Source: Flaccisagitta enflata (lineage: Eukaryota; Chaetognatha; Sagittoidea; Aphragmophora). Taken from it: DNA of 64,000 bases. Each line of letters starts with the position of its first letter. The first letter of the stretch is position 1. Below, in pieces: positions 35,236 to 47,049 of the stretch. Under the pieces are notes generated by a model. That model was given only the letters and a program-made list of their open reading frames with translations. It was not told where the DNA came from and searched no databases. The position numbers were made by a program, and so were the translations under genes. The stretch lies in NCBI GenBank assembly GCA_965153355.1, contig OZ231127.1, positions 63,116,001-63,180,000 of the forward strand. The letters run 5' to 3'.

Positions 35236-36258
35236 AATTCGTCGATTCTTTTGGTGTTAAGCTCTCTCCGAAGGTCCGTCCTAGGCATGAGCAATTACTA
35301 CCTTCGCCGGGTCCTTGGTCCCAGAGAATGAGACAAAAATAAAAGAAATTCAGTTACCTTCTTTTTTTGTCTTACCGTATTTCATCAGCCAACCATCCTC
35401 ATTTCGAAGAATCTCATAAATTTGTTCTACTTACTTTGAATTGATACACGATGAGTATCCAAATATCAATCTATGCGCCCTTATCACGATCAGATATGTT
35501 CAAGAGAGATTACTCTCTTTCATGTTTCAAAAGTTATACCTTTGTCGAAAAGCGATGCATTCAATACCTTGGCTTTGAAAATTGCGACTTTATGCAAATT
35601 AGCAATTTGTGCTCTCCTACAACTTCCTGTCACCGGCACTAAAATCGATACTATCTTTTGACGAAAACACCCAGAATATAATCGTAGCTTGCACCTCTTG
35701 ATTAAAGAGAAAATGCACCACAAATTGGTGGCGAATCATGTTTATGCTTAACATAAGAGGTTTTTTCAGCTTTGAAAAAGTCGCAAATGTTTCAACCAGT
35801 AATTCATTGGATTTCAATAAAACAACTCAAACAGTGCAGTATGATCATATGCGGAGCGAATCAAGGAGGAGGGGAATAACATGATAATTGAGAAGACTAG
35901 TTGCCTCTGCAGCTTTTGGAGAATTACAGAAGTTTCAAGCCACATTTCTTGAGTCAAGTCAATTGATTCATTAGATCCATATTCACGGTTCAGAGTAGCT
36001 CTGTCAGTGAAAAATGAGGGAGTCAATGACTTAGTTGCTGCCTTCTTTACTGCTTCTCTTGAAGCTTAGTTCTCTTGTGAGACGGGCACCAATTTCATGG
36101 TATTTCCTGCAAACAACACACTTTTCATCCGGATTCAGCTTGAGCTGTTTGTTAGTCCCTTAAAAAAATGAAAAATAATTACGTAGATGGCCTGTGTCGG
36201 GTTTGAGTATTTTCAATGCTCACTTACTCAAACCAGTTAGCCGGGGTTACAATATCGT

Positions 36259-36529
<271 letters not shown>

Positions 36530-36662
36530 CAGACAGAGAGAGAGAGACAGAGAGAGGGCGATGTGATCTGATATTCGAAAACTGCTCACAATGCATCCCA
36601 CATGCACATTTTGTGGTTAACCTAACTGATTGTACCTTGTTGAGGGTTTCTTGTAATTTCAG

Positions 36663-36725
36663 GATGTCGTTCTCCTTCTTCTAAAATCATTGGCGTCACT
36701 GCGGAATGAAGATGACAATAGATAG
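36663..36725 (+). CDS. possible terminal exon of unknown protein
   Basis: The acceptor GTTTCTTGTAATTTCAG precedes phase-0 DVVLLLLKSLASLRNEDDNR and TAG. No poly(A) signal is close. Confidence 0.2.
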   Translation, partial: DVVLLLLKSLASLRNEDDNR

Positions 36726-36942
36726 GGGCGCAGGGGCGCTGACAATAGGGGAGGGATCGAGGGCCACCATCCCTCTCCAATTTGCAATAGTTAAAAGTGT
36801 GGCAAATGTTTGTTCCCATTAACTCCATCAAATCCTATGATAATCAGAGAAGGGGCCATACCAGGAACTTGTCAAGTGATCATGAAGCTGAACAAATCTT
36901 AATGTCATATCAGTTTGAGGCAATTTGTGGAATTAGAAAGGT

Positions 36943-37765
36943 TTTTAGTTGCGGACACGCAACTCTATACAAGGCTATGTTCGTCCGTTGGTCCATCCGT
37001 CCGTCCGTGGTGATCGAGTTGGAAAGTGTGAATAGTCGCAAAGCGTTAGATGGTCAGCGGTACCCTGCCCCTATGCAGTTATGTGGGTGTGAGGTGGTTA
37101 GGGGCAGCTGGCAAAAAGGGCGATGACCTATGCTGTTTTTATTTGAGCCTCAAGGCTGGAATTAGGGCCTTGAGGCTGGGATTTGAGCCTCCAGGCTGGG
37201 ATTTGAGCCTCAGGACTCGGATTTGAGCCTCAAGGCCGGGATTTGAGCCTCAAGGCTGGGATTTGAGCCTCAAGGCTGGGATTTGAGCCTCAAGGCTGAG
37301 ATTTGAGCCTCAAGGCTGAGATTTGAGCCTCGAGGCTGGAATTTGAGCCTCGTGGCTGGCATTTGAGCCTCGAGACTGGGATTTGAGCCTGGAAGCTGGG
37401 ATTTGAGCCTTGAAGCTGGGAATTGAGGCTGGAATTTGAGCCTCGAGGTTGGAATTTGAGCCTCGAGGTTGGAATTTGAGCCTCGAGGCTGGAATTTGAG
37501 CCTCCAGGCTGGAATTTGAGCCTCCAGGCTGGAATTTGAGCCTCCAGGCTGGGATTTGAGCCTCCAGGCTGGAATTTGGGTCTTGAGGCTAAGATATGGG
37601 CCTGGAATCTGAGGGGGGGGTACGAAGAAGAAGAAGAAGGAGGAGAAATTTCTGCATATGTGAAAGCATAGGTCATCGGCCCCTTCGGGGCCGCTGCCCA
37701 AAAAGCGCATTTCCGCCCCTGCACACCCATCCGCAACTGGTATTGACCGTGTATCCAGCCATGTT
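36943..37765. mobile_element. capped minisatellite element B inside a hairpin-family element
   Basis: The left edge is a hairpin variant (TTTAGTTGCGGACACGCAAC) with GTCCGTCC words. GGTCAGCGGTACCCTGCCCC and AGGGGCAGCTGGC follow. The interior (37140-37605) has about 22 units of a 20-bp repeat (GGGATTTGAGCCTCAAGGCT). The right cap is GCATAGGTCATCGGCCCCTT then CGGGGCCGCTGCCC (37667-37699). The right edge is CACCCATCCGCAACTGGTAT and CCGTGTATCCAGCC, the 3' module of the hairpin family. The minisatellite therefore sits inside the short-element scaffold. Confidence 0.72.
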
Positions 37766-38065
37766 TATGACCTAAGACATCGCAAACCCCACCCTGGTGT
37801 GTGTGCGTGTGTGTTCAGGGCGGGAGTTCTTCATCTGTCCACCTGGCACCCATCCATGGTACTTGGTTCTTCATGCACGAGAGCACGCTTGTCCATCAGT
37901 TGTTCTGTCCGTCCGTCCATAACTCATTCATTTGACAATTTTTCAGTCACATGTTTATACTTCTCTACAATTTTTCTTAACAAGGCCGGATACATGGCTA
38001 CTCTAGTCACTTTCTTTCCTGCTATGAACTGTTTAACTATTCATCTTTCTTTCTCTTTTCCCTTT

Positions 38066-38254
38066 TAGTTGCGTGCTATGCGACACAACAACCCGCTATG
38101 TCAGTCTATTGGTTGGTCAGACAGTTGGTTGGCCGGATGGCTGGTCGGTCAGTCCCCTTATTACTTTTTTCATATTTTGGCGGTCTTTGGCCTGCTCAAA
38201 TGCACAAGTGACCTCAAATAAAGCCCCAGGGGTAGCCATGTATCTGGCCATGTT
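38066..38254 (+). mobile_element. AGTCGCGTG-hairpin short element
   Basis: AGTTGCGTGCTATGCGACAC opens it; GGTTGGTCAGACAGTTGGTT, GGCGGTCTTTGGCCTGCTCA and TAGCCATGTATCTGGCCATG follow in the family order. Confidence 0.68.
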
Positions 38255-38257
38255 CTT

Positions 38258-38430
38258 TTGAGTTTCGTGCTGTGCGACTTTACACCCTGCTTTGTCGGTC
38301 GGTCAGCCGGTTGGTTGGTTGGTTGGTCCCCTTTTTTACTTTTTCAGCGTATTTTGGACGGTTTTTGCATTACTGCTCCTTCCCAAATGCACGAGTAGTC
38401 ATTTTCATCTCTGTATCCGGCCTAGTTAGT
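38258..38430 (+). mobile_element. AGTCGCGTG-hairpin short element
   Basis: AGTTTCGTGCTGTGCGACTT, CTTTGTCGGTCGGTCAGCCG, then CATTACTGCTCCTTCCCAAA and TCTGTATCCGGCCTAG. Confidence 0.65.
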
Positions 38431-38532
38431 TTCAGACACGCAGTCTTATACTTAAAGAGGCTTTGTCGGTCCATCTGTCAGTCTGTCTGTCCATTGGTCT
38501 GTCCGTGGGTTAAACTTTATTTTTCTCTCTTT

Positions 38533-38595
38533 TTGTCGCTTACACGCGACTCTATACCCCGCTCTGTCCATCCGTCAGTCAGTCGGTTGAACACA
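38533..38595 (+). mobile_element. AGTCGCGTG-hairpin short element, 5' part
   Basis: TTTGTCGCTTACACGCGACT then CTATACCCCGCTCTGTCCAT. Confidence 0.55.
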
Positions 38596-38948
38596 TTTTC
38601 ATAGATTTCAACCCACTCATGAGATAAGTGAGCATTGAGCAAGTCTGTGAATGGAGTGAGTGAAGGAAGTGAGCGAAGTGAAGCAGAGCGCTGCGGAGCC
38701 AGTTAGTGGAGTGAACTTTGAGACCAAGGCTTCTATTTGATGTCTATTTGTTCAGTCTCTCTGTCTGAGATTCATTCTGTCTCACAGCTGAATGATGATA
38801 AGCCAAAGCTTATCGAAATATTCTGTGGATTTTACTCTGCAAATACATATGAGTAATACCCAAATGAAGAAACTATTTTCTCACTTTGCTTTCTAGCAGT
38901 TTCGGCTTTAGCATTACCACTCCTGCCCAAATGCCTGGTTAGCTTTTT

Positions 38949-39260
38949 TTTAGTCGCGTGCTACGCGACTTCTTAAGCCACTTTTCGGTTGGTCCGTCGG
39001 TCCGTCGGTCCGTCCGTCCGTTACAAAGTAGTTATAAAGGCTTTTCATCGCGTGTTTTGTCTCTCTGAATAGCAGAGGAGAAACTTGGAAGAGTATATAG
39101 CCATTTCAGATGTTTATTTGAAAAAAAAAATTGTTTGTCTGTCTGTCTGCCTGACTTTTTGAAAGTGCCGGCGCGGCGCACGCGACTTAGGTTTTGTTTA
39201 TCACTGCCCCTGCCCACCCGCACGCAACTTCGTTAGCTGTTTTTACGGCCTTTTCATTCA
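38949..39260 (+). mobile_element. AGTCGCGTG-hairpin element with separated ends
   Basis: TTTTAGTCGCGTGCTACGCG and GTCCGTCGG words at the left; CACTGCCCCTGCCCACCCGC at 39205 is the 3' module. The intervening sequence is unrelated. Confidence 0.58.
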
Positions 39261-39723
39261 TATCGAGCTTTCTTTCTATTTCTGTCTTTCTCTTTTTTTC
39301 AGTCGCGTACACTCGACTCGGTCCGTCTGTCGGTCCGTTGGTTTTCAATCACTTACTATTGGCCTTTCACTCTTCGTCTTTCATTATCATTCTTATCAAA
39401 TACCTCTCGTCATTAATTCCTTTCGCGGGCTTTTGAATGTTTTCTACAACATGATGACTTTAAAAAGTCGGACAAACTTCGTCGGTGACGATGTCATCCT
39501 TGCACACAGTCGGTGACGGAGATGGTTGACGTCGACGCTAGCGATATATGACTTGACACTCCTGTTCATGTTTAAATTGAAAGTTTAGTGGTGGACGTGA
39601 AAAAAAAAGTTGAGTAGCTATTAGTGGTAAGCGATAAAATGTGGGTTCATGCCACTTACGTGGAATCTTTATGATGAGATTCTCCAAGGAAGTCATCTTG
39701 ACTCGTACGTGTCAACAAACATA

Positions 39724-40331
39724 CCATCTTGGCCAAAATAAAAGTCCTACCTATATGTCTAATTTGTGACAAAACAACATGAAAAAACCTATTAAAATCA
39801 GTGACCATTGCAAAGAGCTTGAAAAAGTCTTCAAAATGGCGCCAAGCAGAGCTCAGTAGCTCAATTCGTTTAGATTTTAGAGCTAAAAGAGTGAAAACGT
39901 TCACCTCAACAAAAAGCAGAAAATATGCAAAAAATGAGGGGAAATAAATTGACCTGTTCATTTTCACTTTTTCTTAGCTTATCATGATATAATCATATAA
40001 AAATCGGTGACCATTGGAAAGAGCTTCAAAAAATCTGCCTAATGCCGCCAAGCAGATTTTTTTAGTTCAAACTTTTTAGATTTTATATCAAAATGAATAT
40101 ACCTTGATCTGAAAGTGCAAAAGACAAATATTGTTAAAAAAATCAAAGGACTTGTTGTACAAAATTGTTCAAAAATCCTTCATCTATGTCTACCTAAATG
40201 ATTACAAATGATATTTGGTACTAAAAAGGCCTAAACTAATTATTTTTATAGAAAAATTGAATTTTGTACAGGAAATAACAGCAATAAATAACTATACTGT
40301 TTTACTTGGACTTTTATTTTGGCCAAGATGG
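39724..40331. mobile_element. 608-bp TA-flanked MITE, copy 2
   Basis: Same length, same inverted ends (CCATCTTGGCCAAAATAAAA) and, by eye, the same sequence as 14621-15228. TA flanks at 39722-39723 and 40332-40333. The flanking DNA differs from copy 1 beyond the TA, so this is transposition rather than segmental duplication. Confidence 0.8.
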
Positions 40332-40680
40332 TACTAACATTTCAGATTCTCGTTCGTAACAAAAAAAAATGTAATCCTGAAGACCAAATTTTTCCCTTCG
40401 CGAGAGAATATAGTTGACGAATTGCACTACGCAATTGTTCTAGCTGGAAATTTGACCGAAGGAGAGAATCAGGAATGGTTCCGAAGAACCGTAACGCGAA
40501 AATTCCTATGACGCAAAATCGGCTGAAATACTGATTTCGGAGCCACATTACAGCCCCAGCCATCTACCCACTGCCCCTGCCCACCCACATTACTGCTCCT
40601 GCCTAGCCGCCAGCGCTGCGACTACGTATTGGCCGTGTATCCGTCCTTGTTACTTCCTTAATGACTGAGATAAATTCTTT

Positions 40681-40906
40681 TTTAGTCGCGTGCTACGCGA
40701 CTCTACACACCCGTATGTGGGTCCGTCGGTCGGTCGGTCGGTTGGTCGGTTGGTCGGTTGGTCGGTTGGTCAGTCCCCTTTTTACTTTTTTGGCGTTTTT
40801 GAGCTTTTTGAGCGTACCGCTCCTGCCCAAATGCTCTAGTGACCTTCTCCAGCACTGCCCCTGCCCACCCGCACACGACTGGGGTAGCCGTGTATCCGGC
40901 CTTGTT
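40681..40906 (+). mobile_element. AGTCGCGTG-hairpin short element, best complete copy
   Basis: Perfect hairpin AGTCGCGTGCTACGCGACT (8-bp stem), (GGTC/GGTT)n, CCCCTTTTTACTTTTTTGGC, CCGCTCCTGCCCAAATGCTC, GCCCCTGCCCACCCGCACAC, GACTGGGGTAGCCGTGTATC, ending CGGCCTTG. A 3'-module fragment of a second copy lies just upstream (40568-40651). Confidence 0.75.
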
Positions 40907-40954
40907 CTTAATCTTACTGCTTTTGTACAATTTTGTAAATTCTTCTTTGTCAGT

Positions 40955-41152
40955 TTTAGTCGCGTATTTGCGGCTCTTTGGACTCGCTTTATTACTGCAG
41001 GTTAGTCCGTCCGTACGTCAACCTGCCTGTGAGCCCTCAACAGTCAACAGTTTAGATGAGCAGCGGGGATGAAATTCTTGAAAAGCCTATTTATCCACTG
41101 CCCCTGCCCACTTGCTTGCGACTGGGGCGTTCGATTATTTGGCCTTGTTCCT
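40955..41152 (+). mobile_element. AGTCGCGTG-hairpin short element
   Basis: TTTTAGTCGCGTATTTGCGG at the left; CACTGCCCCTGCCCACTTGC and CGACTGGGGCGTTC at the right, ending TTGGCCTTGTTCC. Confidence 0.62.
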
Positions 41153-41380
41153 GAGAGAGAGAGAGAGAGAGCAAAGGTAGCAAGCGCTTGAGTAAGTGCT
41201 TGCTCAAGAGAGCGAGAGAGACAAATCGCGCGGGTCTTAGGCATGGAGTGAAAAGGTTCAACCAGCGAGGTAATTGCCCCACGTTTCTGCCGAGGGCGTT
41301 GCCAACAATCCATTCATCGCAGAAAAATTGAGAAGAAAAAAAAAAGAAGAAGAAAACAGAGGAAGAAGACAGAAAGAAAA

Positions 41381-41548
41381 ATGCTAAAAGCATTTAAAAA
41401 AGAATTAAAGAAATACAAGATTGGGAGGGAAAAATATTCACCGGCACAAAAAGCAGAGTGGATAAGAATTCTTCGTTATCGCGAGAAGGAAGAATTGCTT
41501 ACTTTTGGAATACAGCAGCTCGTTGATTGTGGGTATGCGTGTGAATGA
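41381..41548 (+). CDS. small lysine-rich ORF or exon, 55 codons
   Basis: ATG opens MLKAFKKELKKYKIGREKYS, then PAQKAEWIRILRYREKEELL, and ends GIQQLVDCGYACE before TGA. The frame is open upstream to 41252 through a Lys/Arg-rich stretch. A possible donor (GTGG|GTATGC, 41533) would truncate it by a few residues. It is predicted to be helical and charged (inference). The nearest AATAAA is over 300 bp away. No family is recognised. Confidence 0.32.
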   Translation: MLKAFKKELKKYKIGREKYSPAQKAEWIRILRYREKEELLTFGIQQLVDCGYACE

Positions 41549-42305
41549 GGGGGGGATAGGCACGTGGCTCGTGGGTATGCGTGGGAATGAGGGGGGGAGG
41601 GAAAAAAAGGCACTTTTGTGTTTATAGCTGATTAATGAGTGGTTAGGGAAATGATAGGATGGGTTTTAACAAAAGCTGGTAGAATTGCGAAGGTGGAAGT
41701 TTAAGACGAGAGTATGTTGTCACACTCCTGACCCTGACGCCCCGCACGCAACTTGGGTTACCGTGTATCTGGCCTTGTTCTTGCGAATAGAGAGCTGTAA
41801 CGATACTGGCTTTCAAGATGATTATAATTTGATTAAAGTCGTGAAATGGAATGAAATGTGTGGAATTGTGTGGAAACTGGAAAAATAAAGGTACTTGTAA
41901 GAGGGCGTTGGGAGATCGGAAGAAGGAAGTAAAGTAGAAGTCGAAGGAAAGAGAAAATCCACTCCGAAATAAATGCCAAAATCTATATCATCTTTTTGCG
42001 AAATAATTTTTTTTTCATCTGTCTTTTCATGTAAATTGATTCATTGGTTGTTGATTTATCGTCTGAGAGAAGTTAGTGTGCGGCTGTGTCTGTGTAGTCC
42101 GAGTTGGGGTTGCTGACGGAGGTATTCTTGCTCTCGATTTGGGGGCGGGAGGGGAGGGTAAAGTCGCGGGTTGGGAAGGGTGCCTTCGAAGATGCGGACA
42201 CTCGACGCTCAGTCGGTCACTGTTTGACGGTGAAATGCATTCCTAGACGACTGGAGTGTCATTCGACTAGGTCAACTGTTTCTATCAAAATATATCTGTC
42301 TGATA

Positions 42306-42560
<255 letters not shown>

Positions 42561-42576
42561 CATTATATTCCTACAG

Positions 42577-42621
42577 GAAGGGCTGCTAGCCCTTAATGCA
42601 GCTATCACGGCTCCCTTTTAA
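42577..42621 (+). CDS. possible terminal exon after (CT)n
   Basis: The acceptor CCATTATATTCCTACAG, directly downstream of the (CT)n tract, precedes phase-0 EGLLALNAAITAPF and TAA. Too short to judge; listed because the acceptor is very good. Confidence 0.22.
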   Translation, partial: EGLLALNAAITAPF

Positions 42622-42624
42622 AAT

Positions 42625-43560
42625 GGCACCAGTATTCCCCGCATCTGCAGCGGTCTGTGGCGGTTCGGCACAAAAAGATGCGTAGAAGCGTGACAGAACC
42701 GTAACAGCCGCGTGTGGTTGGACGGATATGAAGATTGGCGAACCAGTTGACCAACAGAGCGACTGACCCACCAAACAATCGCGCTCGCCAACGCGGTTCT
42801 TTAGATCCTTGGGTGGGGGGCCATGGGAGCGGGAGAAGTACAAGGGGCTCATTTGAAAATAGTAAGACAGAGATCAAGGGTCAGCGAAGGGTCAAAACGA
42901 CTGGTGAAGGAAGACTTGAGAAAAATAAGGTAATTAAACTCATTATCCTCAGGTCACGCTCGCTTTTTTGATAGTTTTACGTCAGGTCACTTTCTGCTTC
43001 AATTGCATTATGTACTTTGTGTTCTCAGAGGCCTCTTATGTACGGAGATAACTTTATCTAGAAGAAAGACTTTATGAAATGGGAATGCAGTTACATTTAT
43101 TATCATTATACCTGACAATTTGCAGAAGTTATTTATTCTTATTGATAATGTAATATTTCCTCATAATCCTCTTCCCCCTCAACCTCAACTATCCATTATC
43201 CAATTCTTAGTTTGCTCATTACTGTTAATGTTCAACGTTTTTTTCAAAGATTGTTCTTCTACGACGGTAGACAAGCCTTTCTCTAACCATCATCTCGAAA
43301 TCTCTTGAAGTTATTTGTTACACGAGTTTTAAGATCTTTTAAGACCATGAAACCAGAAGATCTCACATTAACGCTCGCTGCTTATTTTGGTATTGTAACA
43401 AGTATCAGCAGAGGCTTTGGCCGTTAGACAGATTTGAAAATTTTAGCACTTCCAAGATTGATGACATTTCTGGGACAAACGTTAGAAGGCCAAAGGACAC
43501 GCAAGGGTCATTCAATTCCATGCGCACGCCTTAAATCTCAAAGAGAATTAATTTTTCAAA
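42625..43560. other. spacer, no supported gene
   Basis: Mixed AT-rich sequence. A frame after AATTTGCAG (43126) stays open for about 60 codons to TGA at 43309 but is pyrimidine-rich and lacks a close poly(A) signal. Confidence 0.45.
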
Positions 43561-43563
43561 AAA

Positions 43564-43818
43564 CTAGGTCGGATACACGGCTACCTATACCCCAGTCGCA
43601 TGCGGGTGGGCAGGGGCTGTATTTGAGGTCACTATATAATTTGGGCAGGAACAGTGCGGCCAAAGAACGCAAAAACCAGAAAAAAGTAAAGTGAGGCGGA
43701 CGGACGGACGGACGGAGGACGGACGGACGGATTGGGGGACGGACGGGGGGACGGAGGGACGGATGGACGGACGGACCGACAAAGCGGGTTGTAGAGTCGC
43801 GTGCTTGCGACTAAAAAA
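43564..43818 (-). mobile_element. AGTCGCGTG-hairpin short element, complete copy
   Basis: AGGTCGGATACACGGCTACC, CCAGTCGCATGCGGGTGGGC, then a long (GGAC)n expansion (43695-43785), and AGAGTCGCGTGCTTGCGACT at the right. The expanded GGAC tract distinguishes this copy. Confidence 0.72.
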
Positions 43819-44284
43819 CGACCTTGATAGCCAAAGAGTGGGAAATTGAGACAGAAACTCAGGCTTTAAGATATGAAGATTTAGATTGTGAGATTCAAAA
43901 ATTATAATACAGGTTTTATTCATAGGGCGATTAAGCATAACACGTAGAGACCTGATTCTTGTCACGTTGATATGAACCTGCGGTGATGATTGGGATCTCA
44001 ATCCGTCATTTTCTATCAATGTTAGCGACTTGTCAAATAGTCACTGCACGATCAATTTGAAACGCGATGGGGAGCCTTTATCCGCAATAAAAAAGTCACG
44101 CTTCCATGCCGACATGACATATCAGCCCAGCATCAGTATGGTTAAAACTTGTTTCGCTTTTTCTATAAAGACTGTATGATCCATATGAAGCACGTTGGGA
44201 GCTGACATTTATTGAAGGCTACTGTAATGCTAGTCATGCCAAAATGCATTTTAGCCTGAGTCCAGGACTAGAGTTATTCGACCT

Positions 44285-44500
44285 TCGATACGATTGCAAC
44301 TACAACCCTGGCAGAGATATTAGACCTTCTTCTTCCCCGCAGCTACAACCCTGCCAGAGATATTCGACCCTCGTCACTACAGCAAGTCCGCAACCACAAC
44401 CCTGACAGAGATATTCGACCTTCGTCACTACGGCTAGTCCACAGCCCCGCCAGAGATATTCGACCCTGCAAGTCCGCAACCACAACCCTGCCAGAAAATC
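44285..44500 (+). repeat. tandem repeat of about 57 bp
   Basis: About four units of ACAACCCTGCCAGAGATATT, CGACCCTCGTCACTACAGCA and AGTCCGCAAC, next to element C. Confidence 0.85.
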
Positions 44501-44504
44501 ATTC

Positions 44505-45205
44505 CCTTTTTGGGCAGCGGCCCCGAAGGGGCCGATGACCTATGCTTTCACACAGGAGAAAATTCTCCTTCTTCTCCTTCTCCTTCTTCTTCTTCTCCGT
44601 CCACCCCCTCGACCAGCCTTAAAGCTCAAAATCTAGCCTCGAGGCTCAATTATTAGCCTTAAGGCTCAAATTCCAGCCTTGAGGCTCAAATTCTAGCTAC
44701 TAGCCTCAGATTTCAGCCTCACAGCTTAAAATCCAGCCTCAAGGCTCAAATTGAGCCTCAAAGCCCAGAATCCAGCCTCTCCAGCCTCTCCACTTCTCCT
44801 CCCTCTTCTCCTCCTTCTCTGTCCACCCCCTCAACCCTCAAATCTAGACTTTAAGCCAAAAATCCAGCCTCGAGGCTCAAATTCCAGCCTGAAGGTTTAT
44901 ATTCCAGCTCCAAGCCTCAGATTCCAGTTTCAAAGCCTCAAATCCGGCCTCAAGGCTCAGAATCGAGCTTCAAATCCCAGATTCCAGCCTTGAGGCTAAA
45001 TATCCAGCCACATGGCCCCAATTTCAGCCTCCAAGCTCAAATTGCAGCCTCTAGGCTCAAGTCCCAACATAAAGCCTCCAAAATAACTAAGCATAGGTCA
45101 TCGACCCCTTCGGGGCCGCTGCCCCTCTCACCATCACACATCCATACACACTCACAGGGGCAACGGGTACCGCTGACCATCTAACGCTTTTGCGACTATT
45201 TTTTT
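44505..45205. mobile_element. capped minisatellite element C
   Basis: Left cap GGGCAGCGGCCCCGAAGGGG and CCGATGACCTATGCTTTCAC (44512-44552). The interior (44620-45080) holds degenerate 20-bp units (CCAGCCTCAAGGCTCAAATT) with CTTCTCCT-rich breaks. Right cap GCATAGGTCATCGACCCCTT, CGGGGCCGCTGCCC (45091-45124), then CGGGTACCGCTGACCATCTA and TTTTGCGACTA, the inverted form of the left border of element B. Confidence 0.7.
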
Positions 45206-45246
45206 TGACGCAAGGTCGACCAGAAGAGGAGTCGTCTTGCCAAAAG

Positions 45247-45310
<64 letters not shown>

Positions 45311-45360
45311 GACAGACACAAAGAGACAGAGACAAAGAGACAGAAACAAAGAGACCGAGA
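45247..45360 (+). repeat. (GA)n then (GACA)n
   Basis: GA passes into GACA tetranucleotides and looser GACAAAGA units. Confidence 0.95.
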
Positions 45361-45537
45361 GAGAGTCACACGACCCAGCGACAGACTGACTAAATACGGG
45401 CTGTAGTCATGGCACAAAGAGGCGGTGAAATAAACAGAGACGTATAAAGAGACAGACACGGTGATAGAAACAGAGGTCGAGATAGTGATAGATCCCAGAG
45501 GCAGAGAGAGACAGACGAACAGAGATAGACATGGAAT

Positions 45538-45542
<5 letters not shown>

Positions 45543-45583
<41 letters not shown>
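45543..45583 (+). repeat. (GA)n microsatellite
   Basis: Pure GA dinucleotides. Confidence 0.97.
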
Positions 45584-45586
<3 letters not shown>

Positions 45587-45990
45587 CGTCCATAATGCGG
45601 GAGGGGGAAGAGCGAGGCTGAAATTCTGGAAGTATCATTGGGGCAAAAGGATTTTCATTCCTAATAATCACCGATTTAGTCGGAAATGTCGGAAAAGTTT
45701 CTGTTTACGAGATCCTTAAAAGATCCCTTAAAATGTGAAGGAGGAAAATGAATTGACGACCTCTCGTTTCAACTTGGGTGGGAAATTGGCGTATTTTGAA
45801 ATGGAGAAAGAAAAATAAAAATAGAAGAAAAAAAGAGTGTGAATACAATTCGAATATAATTGGGATCAAGCATTACGACTAATGTAAATTTTAAAACACG
45901 AATCGCTCTTTGAGTTTTGTTTACCGTGCAACTAAGTACGGAAATCGAGAAATCTGTTCAACAAAAACGAGAGAATAACAGTTAACAGCC

Positions 45991-46546
45991 CTGACAAAAT
46001 TAGGCGAACTGGGACCAAAGGCCATAAAACGTGAAAATGGAACAAGCTTTACAAGATTGGACATAGATACATATACTTAGAATATCCTATTTTAACATAC
46101 CTAGTTGAGCAACAGACAGGGGTTAAATTGACTTGTAGAAGGGTGAGAAGGTGATAAGTCAAGAATGGCGAATCAGATTGTTACTGATTTTCCGCAGAAA
46201 CATTTTTACATAAAGATGGCATACATTCTAAGCTGTTTTCGAGATCTTTACCCAACTAATCTGTCTTTTTTTGGCTAGAAAATCATTTTTTTTGTTCAAG
46301 TTAATAGAGCGGGGCCAAAGAATATACACGGTCAGCCTGAAACTGACAAAATCGAGCAATAATGAAATAGAAGATGGCAATGAAACAGCTTGAATAGGCC
46401 TTCTTCCCAGTTATTTTGGGTACTTTTGGCTAAACTTGGACGGAATTTATCCTAGATTGTGTGTATATATCCCAAAGTACCATTCAAATCACTTTTTCAT
46501 GCTCAAATAGATGACATCTAACCTCAGCTCGCCTAATTTTGTCAGG
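45991..46546. mobile_element. TIR element (MITE), about 556 bp
   Basis: Inverted ends: CCTGACAAAATTAGGCGAAC at the left and GCTCGCCTAATTTTGTCAGG at the right. A target duplication is not clear, so the family is left open. No coding capacity. Confidence 0.62.
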
Positions 46547-46639
46547 CGTGTTGATAGTGGGAACAAGGCCCTTATGGTGTGCACATGGTCATTTCAGCAA
46601 GATAAGTGACCATCACTGATGTGATCATCGACCGGCCGA

Positions 46640-46737
46640 GCGATCGATTGATTTACACACAGACTGACACACATTGTCAGAACGACAGACAGACATAAGA
46701 AGTGGGTTGAAGAGTCGCGTAGGCGCGACTTGAAGTA
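46640..46737 (-). mobile_element. AGTCGCGTG-hairpin short element, partial
   Basis: GACAGACAGAC words then AAGAGTCGCGTAGGCGCGAC at the right; the 3' module is missing. Confidence 0.55.
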
Positions 46738-46862
46738 AAATGCGAGAGAGAGAAAATGTCAACAAAAGTAAATAGAATTTGAAAATGAATATCAAATTTG
46801 CTCAAAATTCATAACATTCACACTCATTTCCCGTATAACAATGAAAATGTAAATTTTGAAAT

Positions 46863-46867
<5 letters not shown>

Positions 46868-46917
<50 letters not shown>

Positions 46918-46946
46918 GAGAGAGTAAAAAAAGGTCGAGATAGAAA

Positions 46947-47014
<68 letters not shown>

Positions 47015-47030
47015 AGGAAAGAAAGAAAAA
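46868..47030 (+). repeat. (GA)n and (GAAA)n with duplicated flank
   Basis: ATGAGAGAGTAAAAAAAGGTC occurs on both sides of the GAAA tract (46916 and 47031), suggesting a duplication that includes the repeat. Confidence 0.94.
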
Positions 47031-47049
47031 AATGAGAGAGTAAAAAAAG

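Noticed and set aside
35451-36066. Peptide-like frames on both strands (MSIQISIYAPLSRSDMFKRD on plus; SIDLTQEMWLETSVILQKLQ on minus)
   Set aside because: Both strands are open over the same DNA, which contains a diverged internal duplication; neither could be preferred.
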